The translations under genes were made by a program, and so were the position numbers. From Whalleya microplaca (taxonomy: Eukaryota > Ascomycota > Sordariomycetes > Xylariales > Xylariaceae), in assembly GCA_022497155.1 (NCBI GenBank), contig MU385717.1, forward strand, positions 434,001 through 498,000: a DNA stretch of 64,000 nucleotides, given 5' to 3'. Shown here one piece after another: positions 13,565 to 25,411 of the stretch (position 1 is its first letter; each line of letters begins with the position of its first letter). Under the pieces are notes generated by a model. The model was not told the origin of the DNA. It did not search any database and saw only the letters and a program-made list of their open reading frames with translations.

Positions 13565-13592
13565 AGAAGAAGAAGAAGAAGAAGAAGAAGAA
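13563..13592 (+). repeat. (GAA)n microsatellite abutting a stop codon
   Basis: About ten GAA units start at the TGA stop codon of EMP24 itself and run into its 3' untranslated region. In another frame they read as poly-Lys or poly-Glu, which is not a gene. Confidence 0.9.
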
Positions 13593-13997
13593 GGAGAAAT
13601 TACATCTGATGGGGTCTGGGGAATCAGTCGTCTGCCGAGATGGCAATTTTCCCTCCCCTTGTGGTTCTGGGTAGGTAGTCGGGCGTAATGATAAAGGACT
13701 GGCACACACAGCGGGCTTTAAAAACGGGGAACGGTTACGAAGGCAGAGTATGTCACATGTACAGCTAGCTATGTGATAATATAACGAACAGAAGAGACTT
13801 GTATTATCACCTCAGCCCGCCAGCTTATATGGGCGCTGCATCTCAGAGAACGGCATTAAGTCGGGTTCAAAGTTATCGTCATATTAAGTGAAAGTGCCAC
13901 AAAAGGAATTCATCCCATCCAACTTCTATCCAACATCCGAACGTTTTGCCATGGCTGATGCCCGAACTCGTTCTCAGAGGTTAAATGGCAAATAGAT
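13593..13997. other. convergent 3' region, no gene seen
   Basis: This is the 3' side of both EMP24 (+) and the SDR gene (-). No coding signal or structured element was recognised. Confidence 0.5.
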
Positions 13998-15175
13998 CTA
14001 CACATTCCGAGGGAAACCGTTGAGGCCCAGGAGCAGCTCGGGCGACTGAGAAATCTCCTCCTTCCTCGCCTTCAGCTCCTCGACGTCCCATCCGGCAAAG
14101 ACAAACTTGTTCTTCAGGAAAGCGGCCTCGTCGCTCGCAGCCCAGACCAAGAAATGGGCGGGCAAGTTGACTGGCATACGAATGTTAGCTAGCGCCAGAG
14201 CTTACCATACCATTATATGTATATACATATTACAACGAGGCTGGCATGTTACGTCTGTTAAGTAAGTGGGAAAAAGCTTACTATCGTCACCCTGCCACTC
14301 CATACCGGACTCCTTCACCATCTTCTGCCCGCCCTCCGTCTCCGTCACGATGCCCGGGTGGACGGTGATGACGCGCAGACCGGGGTTCTCGGCCCCGAAG
14401 TACTCCATCACCTTGGTGGCGGCGAGCTTGCTAGCTGCGTATCCGGACACTGTGATAACGACACGGGTCAGCAGTCCTTCCTTTCTCAGATAAAATATAG
14501 AACCCTTCAAATTGGTTCCCTGAATGTGGCCCAGGGGTCACGCGCAGTCGGACCGATCAGACTAGGAAATCCCGACTCCTGTATCTAGCAGACAAGGAAA
14601 GCGAGCACACAGCTCTTTCGAAGTAACATACTAGGCAACGCCCCATTCGCCGGCATCAGCGCCCCCGCCGTGCCCAGCTGCAACACCACCACTCCCCCCC
14701 TTCCCGTTCCCACCCGCCTCCCCACGGCCCTGGCCAGCACCGCCGTCCCCTTAACATTGACCTCGAAGCCTTGCCACCAGTCCTCCAAATCCACCCGCAC
14801 CAACTCTCCCACCCGCGCCTGGTACCCCGTCGCGTTGACCACCACATCAATCCCACCACCACCAAACTCCTCCCTCGCGCGCGAGAAAGCCGCGTCCACG
14901 CCCGCGACGTCCGTGACGTCCGTGGTCAGGGGTAGGATGCAGGCGTGCGGGAATTGCGAGCGGAGGGAGGAGGAAGTGGAGGCGAGGAGGGGCGCCCGCC
15001 GCCCCAGGAGCGCGAGGCGCAAGCACCCGGCGCGCAGGAAGGCGAGCGCGGTTGCGGCGCCGATGCCGGAGGCGCCGCCGGCGATGAGGACGGTTTTGGT
15101 GGCGGCCGAGAGGTGGGGGAGGGTGGGCGAGATGGCGGCGTAGGGGGTGGTGTGCTGGGTTTTGGTGTAGGACAT
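13998..15175 (-). CDS. short-chain dehydrogenase/reductase with atypical active-site motifs
   Basis: Three exons (15175-14632, 14449-14282, 14170-13998; introns of 182 and 111 nt) give 294 residues of an NAD(P)-dependent SDR. The nucleotide-binding motif is present in variant form (VLIAGGASGIGAA, near residues 29-41). The usual NNAG motif reads NATG. The catalytic YxxxK is intact (GYAASKLAATK), followed by VHPGIVTE. The region 12-14 residues before the Tyr lacks the usual catalytic Ser. After the last intron comes DINLPAHFLVWAASDEAAF, as in many fungal SDRs. The substrate is unknown. The first exon is much more G/C-rich than the surrounding DNA. An oxidoreductase fold is certain; activity is less so. 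Confidence 0.88.
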
Positions 15176-16247
15176 GGTGATGGTTGTGTGGTTTTGACTG
15201 AGGTTGGGTTGGTTGGTAGGTAAGTGAAGTAAAGGGGGGCTTGAAAGCGCTGGTAGAAGTGACGGGAGGCTTGAGGGCTGTGAGTTAACTTGGGTAATGG
15301 GTGCTGTCTGGGTGAGCGAGAAGACGATCTCAAGTCGGGGTCAAGTAGGACCTTATATAGACATCATGCCCCTTGCCATCAAGACGAGAGTCGTCAAGGG
15401 GCAGCCGCTCAAGGGGGGTTAGATCAACGCAGGTGCGGAATACTAAGGTCGAGATTGATCAGCATCCTTATAAATCGAGCATGAGGTTCTCTATAAGATA
15501 TTGGTTACTAAATGGCTTTGTCAGTCGAGTATACTCAATGTGGTGGTGCTATAGGGCTGCTTGGTTATGTGTGGTGGTCGACCGCGGAATAATTCCGCTG
15601 TCCAATTGTAAGCAGTCGCAATACTCCGTACGACCCCTGGACCCCTATACCCCCAGCATTTCTAAGTTGCCAGGATGGGCAGCCACTGCCAAAGTCTAAT
15701 ACCAAAGGAATAAAATGCAGCATGTGTTTATGAGGCCGAGTTGCGATAATTTGCAAAAATTAAAAAAACAATTCGTACTCTTACCTCTTTGGTACAAGAA
15801 ATAGGTATATCCATCCATTTTGAGCTCAATCAATAGACCTGACCCCGTGTTATATAATTTAAAGATATCAAGTAGACTTTAAAGGAAAATAATAATGATT
15901 TGATCACCTACTTCAGTCTATACCCAGTATAAACTTAGTATCCTACTATGATGAGTACTAACCCGTAAAAGGAGCACCCTCTAATACATGCATGTAGACA
16001 GGATAAATAATGGAAGGCACGGTTCACAGGAAAATTCCGAGGCTTCATGTTACACAAATGCAATGCTGTCTAACCTAATGCAAATGGATATCGAGGTGGA
16101 ATCGCTCGCTATCTTGCTGCACAAACGCCGAGTATATCAAAACAAGTACCGGTTCATAACTTATCCAGTTCCCATTTTCCGAACCCGCGCCCATCCGAAG
16201 ACACCTAGGAAAGATCATACTTTGCTCTCATTCATGTATCATCCATA
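15176..16247. other. intergenic, no gene seen
   Basis: It holds the SDR promoter (near 15176-15400) and the 3' region of the SulP gene. From about 15700 to 16000 it is A/T-rich. No coding or RNA signal could be supported. Confidence 0.5.
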
Positions 16248-19200
16248 TCAGTTCCCGACCGCGGATATATAGTTCGTCATGACATGCACCCTCTCAGTGG
16301 TGAGCTTGAGCGAGACCCGTAATAGCTCCCGTGCAACTTCGTCCTCCTCGCGCTGTAGCTTGGCCCAGTGCTCCATATCCATGACCCAGGCAATGCAGTC
16401 CTTAACCGCGACCACAGTGGCAGTACGATTCGTTTCAGAGAAGAACGGCAATTCTCCACATGTCGTACCTTGAACGATTGGCTCCGATAGGCGGCCTTGT
16501 GGCGTTTCGTAATCAGCCCGAAGCTCGCCTCTCTCTAGGAGGTAGAAGCCGTTGGCCGGCTCTCCACGGTGGTACAATACAGTACCTGAAGCGAATTCCT
16601 TGCGAAGGAAGTATGGCTTTGCGCGGAACCAGAAGTCTTCGTTCTTCTCGCTCACGTCGTGGAAGACCTGAAGCATGAGTCGCAGCGGCTCACTGATGCT
16701 TTGCCACCTCGTTGACCGGTGCATCTCCTGCTGTGTTAAAACGTTCCGGGCGGCTTGGTGTAAGTGACTTCGGCGTGGAGACTGAGACAAGAAGTCCAAA
16801 GGTTGCGCAATTGAATTGGTGCCAGGTACTGCGAGGCTGTCTGATGGGGCCGGCCGAGAGACTATCAAGGCCTCCTGCCGAGCATAGAATGTCTTCAGTT
16901 GTTCATTCTCACAGCTCTCCAGAGCTGAGTTGAGATCAGGCATGAACATGACCTCGATGCCATCAGATCCTAGCCCAACGGCCCTTAAGTCGCGGCCAAC
17001 TTTGCTGTCAGCGTCCTTTCCGCTGATCAGCAGAACGACCCCTCTTTTATTCAAGAGCCTGTTGATGGTCCTAAACCCTTCAGCTGCTGAAAAGTCGATC
17101 CCAGTAACGTGCCACAGATCAACTATCAAATACTTGATGGGGTGTTCTTCAAAAACATCATCAGAAATCAGACCGCGGATTTTCTCCTCAACACCGACAA
17201 TAGTGCCGAAGAAGAGGAAACCGGATAGTTTGATGATATAGGTCTGCCCACCGACCTCTTGTAGGTAGTGATGTTGCGATGGATTTCGCCTCACCATGGA
17301 CCCAACTCGATCTCCTGTATATGTTGCTCGGATTGCAGAGACCCTAGATGCGTGGAATATGGCAGAAACAAATGCAAGAAATATGCCTACGAAGATCCCC
17401 ACGACGAAGTCATAGATCCCCATGGTTAATACAATCACCACAATCTATAAAGGTATCCGGTTAGCCACAGCACTATAGCAACTCTTGACAAATGGCTTAC
17501 CGTTAGATATTCGGCCAGCTTCAGCTTGCGCCTTGGCATGATAAGAGCGTCCAGCAGGAGCTCAAACCCAAGAACAAATATCAAAGTGCCTACGACCATA
17601 ACGGGAATATACCCAATGACCACTGGCCCCATCGTCATAACGACAAAGGTGAGGGCTGCGAGCAAGACACCTGCTACGCGATTATCGCCCCCTGACCGTA
17701 TAAAGAACAAAGTATTTGCGAATACCAAGTAATTCTGAATACTACCAGCAAGTCCGGAGAGAAAGTTCGAGTAGCCATGGAGTTTGAGTTCGTGATTCAA
17801 ATCCAGGTTGTCTTCGCCTGTATTTTGCGCCAGGGCGGGCACATTGATAGGAACATGTAGCAAGCTGAAGAAAGTAAGAGCAAACATGGCCCCAACTGTT
17901 TCAAGGATTGCTCCCCAATGGACTAGATTGAACTCTGGGAATATCGGTTAGCTATAAGTCTTTAATGGCAAAGCTGGGACTTACTATAGAGCGTCCAGAA
18001 GTACCACCACGGTTGACCTGCTTCGGGGGCTGAAAATATCCACCCGGCTTCTCTCAAATTCTCTGGCTCAAGGCTGTTGATTGACAATACCAGGATATAG
18101 AAGATAAATGGTATACACAGGATATACACAGGCAAGAAATACCGGGACGTGATCTTCCTCTGGAGACCGAAGAGAAGAACCGCTAGGCCCAGGGGAATGA
18201 GCCAAAGCGGGAGAACTTCTGGTTTAATCAGCGTGCGTCCCGTTTCAAGGTCATAGCGGAAATCCTCTAGGCGTGCCGATACTTCGAATCCTGTCGCTAT
18301 CAGGAACCAGCCCACGCCACCAATACAACCGATGAGGATATGGCGAGGAATGAAGCCGACGATATAGCCCAGCTTAAATCTTCCGATGAGGTAGAAAACA
18401 ACACCGGTCAACATAGTGCTGATTGCAAAGGAGGTTATCGTTGTGGCGATGACTGCGTCGGGGTTGTCTTCCCCCACTATCGAGGTTATTGTACCTGCCA
18501 TACTATGGAAGAAGGGAACGACCTCGATCTGCGCAAAGTTAGCCAATATTCACGGAATTCAACTGCGAAAACTTACCAGTTCTGATCCAACGCCGCCCCG
18601 GAATATACTACCGAATGAGTAGGTCAGTTGAGATATGATTGTGCTGACGTAAAATATGGATATTCCTGCTGGTCCAAGACTCGAGAATACTGGATTTCCC
18701 AGAGGAAATAGAATCATTCCTATAGTTGCATTAGTTGAGATCGCGGAGACAACCCTTACAGTCATTACATACCGTACGATAGAGCGTCCAATATGTTGAG
18801 TAAAAGCCCAACTATCACAGCTGGTAAACAGCGAATTGGGTCCAGGACGACATTCTCCCAAATAGCCTTTCTGTCCCAGGTCTTTGGATTCGTGGCAGCG
18901 GTAACCCGATGGTATCTGCTTTCAATACCATCCCTTAGGGCTGCCCACCGGTACTTCCCGGTCTTGAAACCCGGCTTCTGACTCTCGACATCGCCGAGCT
19001 CCGCATTGCTGTCCAGAGAAGACTCCGGTCTGTGTGACTTCGACCTCAACAAGGGAGTTGTCTCTGACATGGTGTACCGATCATTAGGTCTAACAAGATA
19101 GTCCTCATAAAAAGGTCCTGACTGAGTTACACCTGTCGGCCGTAATTGCTCATCATGTGGAGATTCGCGGCTGGGGACGGCGTCATGTGGAGAATGGGGC

Positions 19201-19781
19201 GGTGAGCCTTTCAGCAGGTTCGTGAGTACCGAAGGTCCCAAGTCACTATCGTCCTGTATGATGTTTTCTATCGAAGACGGCTCAAATTCCTCATCTATGG
19301 TCACAGAACTTGACATTTGTGGCTCGTCAAGGTGCGACGGCTCATAATGAGAATTCGGCGGTTCGCGGCCGAAGTGAGGTGAGGATGAAGGTGTTCGGTT
19401 GAGAAAAGAAGTGCTACGCCTATCCTTTCTGTCGGATAGAACGTACGAAGCAAGCTCTGCTGTGTCTTCGCGAACACTCCGAGCAAAGCCAGCACTGTCA
19501 ACGGGGGCTGGGATGTATATAAGTTGAACGTCCATGACAATACAAGGGGATAAGAACTTACATAGATGGTCTCGGAGAGGACCTGGTATGAAGGATCGAG
19601 TGGGCTCTCGATAATTGAAAGAGTTCAGAGAAGACGAGAGCATCCGAGCATCGGCTGAGACATATCGGGAGAGCTGGTTCGGACTAGATGTGTGACCGGG
19701 GGCGTCGGTGAAATCTGGCTGAGAGCTCATAGAAGGAGATCTTCTCCTCCAAGAGGAAAAGCTAAAAGACGAAGCAGCCAT
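16248..19781 (-). CDS. VSB1: SulP-STAS-cNMP-binding membrane protein, Vsb1-like
   Basis: Six exons (19781-19562, 19507-18773, 18719-18577, 18528-17985, 17934-17501, 17444-16248) join to 1090 residues; introns are 48-56 nt. If the first, in-frame 54-nt intron is retained, the protein has 1108 residues. The long Ser/Pro-rich N-terminal region includes a TTPLLRSKS stretch of the dileucine-like type. About ten SulP membrane helices follow, from near residue 300 (LPAVIVGLLLNILDALSYGM) to about 700. Next comes a STAS domain (from GGQTYIIKLSGFLFFGTI to about residue 890). A C-terminal cyclic-nucleotide-binding-like domain follows (GTVLYHRGEPANGFYLLERG and GTTCGELPFF). This order is that of yeast Vsb1/YGR125W, a vacuolar membrane protein needed for arginine storage, rather than of plasma-membrane sulfate permeases. 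Vacuolar location and basic amino acid transport are inferred from that resemblance. Confidence 0.9.
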
Positions 19782-22168
19782 GACCTACGGTCAAACGTTG
19801 GCTCTGTATGTTGGATTTATATACAACATTGAAGGCCAAGCACAGTGCACGTCAATGTAGCCCACTAATTAATAGTGGTGAGTGGTTTCGTCCCGTACCT
19901 GGGTCACTGGTGTGAGGTGAAACGGCAGGATACCGTTCAACAGGGAATGCAGGACACAAGCCCAGACATATGGAGTGTCTAGCTATCGGCAGTATCAGAA
20001 GCGAACGAAGAGAGCGAGAGGGAAATTTTGGGTTGTTGATGCAACAGAGATCAAGGGACGATAACGAGAGAGAATCTTAGCTATTGTACCATCCTAGCGC
20101 TAACTAAGTGGAGTAATTAATAGGGAATCTCTAACAATGTAGAGTCTAGAAGATAAATTTGCATGTGGTCTAATCCCAAGTAACACGTCCAGCAGGGGAC
20201 CCATTCGAGGCTATCTCCAATTTAAGTAAGGTCGCTGAAGCATTATTGGTGGCGAGCGAGAGATTTCCAGCCCAGGAAAGGAAGCAGCAGTCCAGATACG
20301 GCATGCCCATTGGATGAAATCTCCCTCTGCGCCCTGAGATGTTTGTGCCTCGTGGTGAATGTACGTATGTATTGTACTATGTAAAATAACCATTGTCACT
20401 ACACGAGTGAATGTATTTTACACATAGTAGTACATACATACAATACTTACAATTTCTACAATAAGTCCAGTTAATCCTTCTCGAATAATAGACGGGCTAG
20501 TATTCAATTCAGAGCATCTTGTTGCGCATAACATCTCTTATGTTCACCGTCCTCACTGACAGTATGAAGTGTTTATGAATACATGTATAGGTATAAATTC
20601 TTATATTTTCATAACGAGTTGTTGATACAAAACATTAATTGTCAAAGCATCAGTTCACTACATACATGAGAGACATGGGATGATGGCAAAATATGGGAAG
20701 TTGACGACATGACGTTGACGCTGCCCATCAGGCGGCTAAAACAACTTTCCGTTATAGACAGAAGCAGTTTAGCGAGGGCCCCTCTCTCTTGAGATTCTGG
20801 ACCCTCGACTCTGGATACAGGTGCATGATGTAACAGATCCCTGCAGCCCACCGACTGCGGAGACCTGTCTAAATTCCCCCAATGGCTGCTGGCAGCTGCC
20901 GAGTTGCTGCCGAGCTGGACAGTGTGAATTGGAAATTTCGGTTATCCATGGGCCACGAAGCATCTCAGCTACGCCGTACCTGAATCATTCGGGGAAGAAA
21001 AAAAAAAAAATTGGCTGAAAAAATAGAAAATGATCACTAGGGTATGTTGGTTATGAAGTCTTCAAGAAATGTATAGACTACGGAAACCTTCCCCTATTGC
21101 TCTATATCATCCTACAGGCCACTCATAATACATATAGACTTGGTACAGTGTTGTATAGAACTATTTCGTATTTCATCGATCCAAGAATAGCTCTATGTAG
21201 AGCTACGTAAGTTGCTCTTCTAGAAGTAACGCGCATATTAATACCATCAACGATGTTGCCAACAAGGTACTGGATTGTCTGACTGATCTATCATATTTCG
21301 AATCCTTGAATCTGTTACGTATTTTGAGGCGCTGGTATTCGTTGCTCCTCCCCATTCCACGGGACGGCCCTCATTCACGCGATTTACTCGTAACCTGATG
21401 AGATGCCAGGCCAAAACTTTGTGTCGTCAGGTGTGAAGTCCAATATTTTCTGGAGCCTCCAACACTCCACATACGACCCTCCCATTCGATGAGGGCCCCT
21501 CCCTTACCCTCCAACCAATATGCAGGTGCATCCGGGGATACATTCCCGTTCGCTTTGTTCTGACCACCAACGCGTCCCTGGCCATGCGAACTACATGAAC
21601 CTGGAGAAGATGCAGATGCAGATATACTCGTTATGTAACTTGTGTGACGATAAGTAATGCTATGTCTGGGAGCTGTTCTCGGCACTCTCTCATGAGGATT
21701 TTCAGTAGTGGAGAGTATAGAGGGCTGAGAGGCTCTTTAACCGTACAATCAATACCAACCACCTCACCGCCAACTGTTGGTAAAACTGTCGGTATAACTG
21801 TCAGCTGCACGTGGCTAGATTTGGTGCAGGAATTGATGTTCAGACCGGTCCGTCGCGTGATCATTTGCTTCCTCCGTTACGCTAGATGTCGTCAGAATTG
21901 CAAATGCGATGCATCGTGACAGTTGTGTAACCAGACTTTATAGAACTGTCTGTTGTTGGCACTTCTGTAATGCACCTCGTCCACCGAGAGGTAATTTCAT
22001 GCCGTGGAACATTTAACTATTCTGCTCCAAGGCATTGTTACCGATCCGAAGACAAAATTAATCTACTGTATCCGATATGGCCGGTCCTCAGGGATACCCG
22101 GACGGGTAGCTGACCATGCGGGTGTTCTGGGAATGCATCGTGGGTATGTAGAGCTTCCCGCAGTTTCT
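19782..22168. other. intergenic, no gene supported
   Basis: This is 2.4 kb between the Vsb1-like promoter and the 3' end of PSF1. Open frames at 21371-21864 (both strands) have no recognisable motif and could not be spliced into a protein. The one structured feature is the inverted repeat at 20361-20441. Confidence 0.45.
20361..20441. repeat. imperfect inverted repeat (hairpin)
   Basis: The left arm at about 20361-20388 (GTACGTATGTATTGTACTAT...) is matched by an imperfect reverse complement at about 20412-20441 (...ATAGTAGTACATACATAC). The spacer is about 24 nt, with a few mismatches and small gaps. It could be a remnant of a small inverted-repeat element or just TACATA-rich simple sequence. 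Confidence 0.6.
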
Positions 22169-22929
22169 TTAACTTAACTTCTGGAGGTAGCCTTGGGCAA
22201 TCAAGCGCTCTACATCACCCTGCCTAACATAGAACTGGCTGTTCTTGGTCAGGGTAATAGCTCTGTATAGACCGCATTAGGAAAATCGTTCTCCTTAGCC
22301 AGAAAGGCAGACATACCCGTATTCAGTTTGGATTTCCCCGGCATCCTTAAGGACTCGCACATCGATAAACAAGTCTCGGGGAGGTTCGAGGCTACCGGTG
22401 AGGTCGATGTCTGTCCATTGGCCCTTGTAGGCGGCCAGCAGATCACTATATTGCCTCATGTAGTCCTCCTCTTGCGGACTCAAGCTGCTTGTCCCATTAT
22501 CGCCATGTGCCACGTTGGGTGCGCCATTGGCCCCTCCCGCGGCATCTCGAACCTGCTGCCCGGCCAGATCGACGACGTCGTAGCCCTTCCAGACCAGCTC
22601 CTCCAGTCTGTCCGTCCGCGTCCTGTGGTATGCCAGCAAGCAGCGTTTATTTCTTCGCATCGACAGGTGGTTCACCAGCAGTGTACACGCCGTGGCCTGG
22701 TCATCGCTCGGGTGGAAGGATCCTTGGAAGGGTTCCAAGATGTTGGCGACGTCTTTATCTAGATCACGGACCTCTCTTGTGACCGCGCGAACGATCTCGG
22801 CTTGGTACGGTGGCAGATGCGGGAGATTCTGGGTCCTTTTGGCATATTGGACCTGGTTCAATGTTCAATTGGTGTTGAACAGATCAAGCGGTGACTGCTT
22901 ACAAGTTTGTTCCCTAGATCGCCGTGCAT
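22169..22929 (-). CDS. PSF1: GINS DNA replication complex subunit Psf1
   Basis: Psf1 is one of four GINS subunits. GINS joins Mcm2-7 and Cdc45 in the CMG helicase at replication forks in the nucleus. Three exons (22929-22903, 22852-22317, 22262-22169) join to 218 residues. The first exon encodes only MHGDLGNKL and is missed by simple frame scanning. Diagnostic parts are GDLGNKLVQYAKRTQ at the start, the helical A-domain with LLVNHLSMRRNKRCLLAYH, and a C-terminal B-domain with PPRDLFIDVRVLKDAGEIQT ending VERLIAQGYLQKLS. The length matches fungal Psf1 (about 200-220). ADE17 lies divergently 587 bp away. Confidence 0.95.
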
Positions 22930-23516
22930 CGTGGGGTGAAAGATATGGTATATCGATGTCGATCTAGAGGATTCGAAGTATGGGCGGGCTAATTGACTGC
23001 GCTGGAAGTCGCATGTGTAAGTAACTTGGGTAGAGACAGTACTTTGACGCGTACGAGTATCGACTCTAGAGAAGAAAACGCGTTCGACTATTCTGCGTAT
23101 GTAACAACTACCTAATGTACCTAACCTAGGTTATATGTATAGCGCGTTGTCCCACTAAGGCTCACGGGTGGGTTGGCGGGGTTGTAGGAAACTTTACAGC
23201 GGGCTGGCGGGCTGGCGGGGTGAAGACGACTACCCCGCTACAAATTCGAAATTTTATTATACAAACTGCGAAACTGCGAAACTGCGAAACTGCGAACTTT
23301 CGAACCGTCACTGCTACCTACAAGTTAGCAACCTCGTAAGGCGGCAAGATCTCGTCGTTCTAGCTATTCAGGCTCAGTAGTCGGCTCATATCACCCTTAA
23401 TTTACGTAGTATTTGGCTGGCCAACGTGTCAATTGGCACTGTCCTCTATCTCTCTCTATCTCTCTCTATCTCCCCGCAGCGCCGTATAGTGCGGAAGTCG
23501 CGCATAAGACCTCGAG
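22930..23516. promoter_or_regulatory. divergent PSF1 / ADE17 promoter region
   Basis: This is 587 bp between two start codons. It contains GGGCTGGC-type repeats (about 23170-23220), four copies of an 8-nt unit (23263-23294) and a TCTCTCTATC-type C/T tract (about 23443-23473) ending about 44 nt before the ADE17 ATG. Pyrimidine tracts are common just upstream of fungal start sites. No defined factor site is claimed. Confidence 0.5.
23263..23294. repeat. 8-nt tandem repeat AAACTGCG x4
   Basis: Four perfect head-to-tail copies of AAACTGCG lie between PSF1 and ADE17, 223-254 bp upstream of the ADE17 start. Confidence 0.9.
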
Positions 23517-25411
23517 ATGTCGGAATCCCAAAGAATCGCCATACTCTCCGTCTTTGACAAGACTGGCCTGCTAGACCTAGCAAAGGGTCTCGTGCAGCAA
23601 AATGTGCGTATCTTGGCGTCAGGTGGCACGGCCAAGATGATTCGGGAGTCTGGCTTTCCTGTCGAGTAAGGCAAAAACCGGGATTATAGCTTGTAGCTCA
23701 ATGCTCATTCCGGAATAGGGACATTTCCGCTATCACGAAAGCCCCCGAGATGCTCTCGGGCCGGGTAAAGACTCTGCATCCGGCCGTCCATGCGGGCATT
23801 CTAGCACGCAACCTCGCTGCTGACGAGAAAGACCTCGCTGAGCAGAGCATTGACAAGGTTGACTACGTCATCTGCAACTTATATCCCTTCAAGGATACAA
23901 TCTCCAAGCCCAATGTCACCGTGCCCGAGGCTGTCGAAGAGATCGACATCGGAGGTGTGACTCTGATCCGGGCCGCCGCCAAGAACCACGCCCGTGTCAC
24001 AATTCTCAGTGACCCGAATGACTATCCCGAGTTCTTAAAGGAGCTCGAGAGCGGGGATGTCAAGGAGACGAGCCGCAACAGATATGCTCTGAAGGCCTTT
24101 GAGCACACTGCCGACTACGATTCTCATATCGCTGCTTTCTTCCGTGAGCGATATGCCGGTGACGGTCTGCAATACATGACGCTTCGTTATGGTGCTAATC
24201 CTCATCAAAAACCGGCTGCCGCTTACACGACATCCACCGATTTGCCTTTCAAAGTACTTGGTGGCTCTCCCGGCTACATCAACCTGCTGGATGCCTTGAA
24301 CAGCTGGCCGCTTGTAAAGGAGCTGAAAGCAGCGCTTGGAAAACCGGCCGCTGCTAGTTTCAAGCACGTCTCTCCTGCTGGCGCTGCCATTGGTGTTCCC
24401 CTCAGTGCTGAGGAACGCAAGGTCTACTTCGTCGACGATGTTCAGGGCATCGAGAGCTCGGGACTTGCACAAGCCTATGCCCGTGCTCGTGGGGCTGACC
24501 GGATGAGCAGCTTTGGAGACATGATTGCCCTAAGCGATGTGGTCGATGTCCCCACAGCTAGCATCATTTCCAAAGAGGTCTCTGATGGTGTTATCGCCCC
24601 GGGATATGAGCCAGCGGCTTTGGAGATCCTTAAGAAGAAAAAGGGTGGCAGGTATCTTGTGCTTCAGATGGACCCCGAATACACGCCTGATACCACCGAG
24701 CTCCGAACTGTGTACGGTGTGAACCTCACCCAGCACCGGAACGACATCGTGATTTCACCAGCCTCCTTCAGCCGGACGGTCACGCCAAAGGACTTCGCGC
24801 TTCCAGCTGCTGCTGCTAGGGACTTGACCGTCGCCACCATTGCCCTGAAATACACACAGAGCAACTCAGTCTGCTATGCTAAAGACGGACAAGTCATTGG
24901 CCTCGGTGCTGGCCAGCAATCCCGTATTCACTGCGCCCGTCTTGCGGGTGACAAGGCTGACAACTGGTGGCTGCGCTTCCACCCCCGTGTTTTGGGAATT
25001 AAGTGGAAGAAGGGAACCAAGAGACCCGACAAGAGCAACGCCATCGACCTGTTGGTGAGCGGGGAGTTACCTAAATCAGGTCCCGAGCGGGAGGCATTCG
25101 AGTCGGTCTTCGATGAGGTGCCGGCCGCGTTCACGGAAGAGGAACGCAACGACTGGCTCAGCAAGCTGGGTGAAGTGTCTGTTTCTAGCGACGCCTTCGT
25201 AAGTCCCTATTTAAAGAACAATCCCTAATCCGAACAACCAACTAACACCAAGCAGTTCCCCTTCGTTGACAACATCTACCGCGCACACCGTTCCGGTGCC
25301 AAGTACATCGCGGCGCCCGGCGGAAGTCAGAACGACTCTGCTGTTTATGAGACCGCCGAGAAGCTCGGTATCGTCTTCGTAGAGCAGAACATTCGACTCT
25401 TCCACCACTAA
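23517..25411 (+). CDS. ADE17: bifunctional AICAR transformylase / IMP cyclohydrolase
   Basis: It catalyses the last two steps of de novo purine synthesis: formylation of AICAR using 10-formyl-tetrahydrofolate, then ring closure to IMP. Three exons (23517-23665, 23719-25198, 25256-25411) join to 594 residues, the usual length. The N-terminal MGS-like cyclohydrolase domain has [37 protein letters not shown] and [15 protein letters not shown]. The transformylase domain has [23 protein letters not shown] (the Lys-His pair of the active site), [13 protein letters not shown], and ends [11 protein letters not shown]. The intron positions after the first 50 residues and near residue 543 are supported by perfect joining of motifs. 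Confidence 0.97.

Noticed and set aside
21371..21919. Overlapping frames on both strands between VSB1 and PSF1
   Set aside because: No recognisable domain, and I could not link the frames with consistent GT-AG introns.
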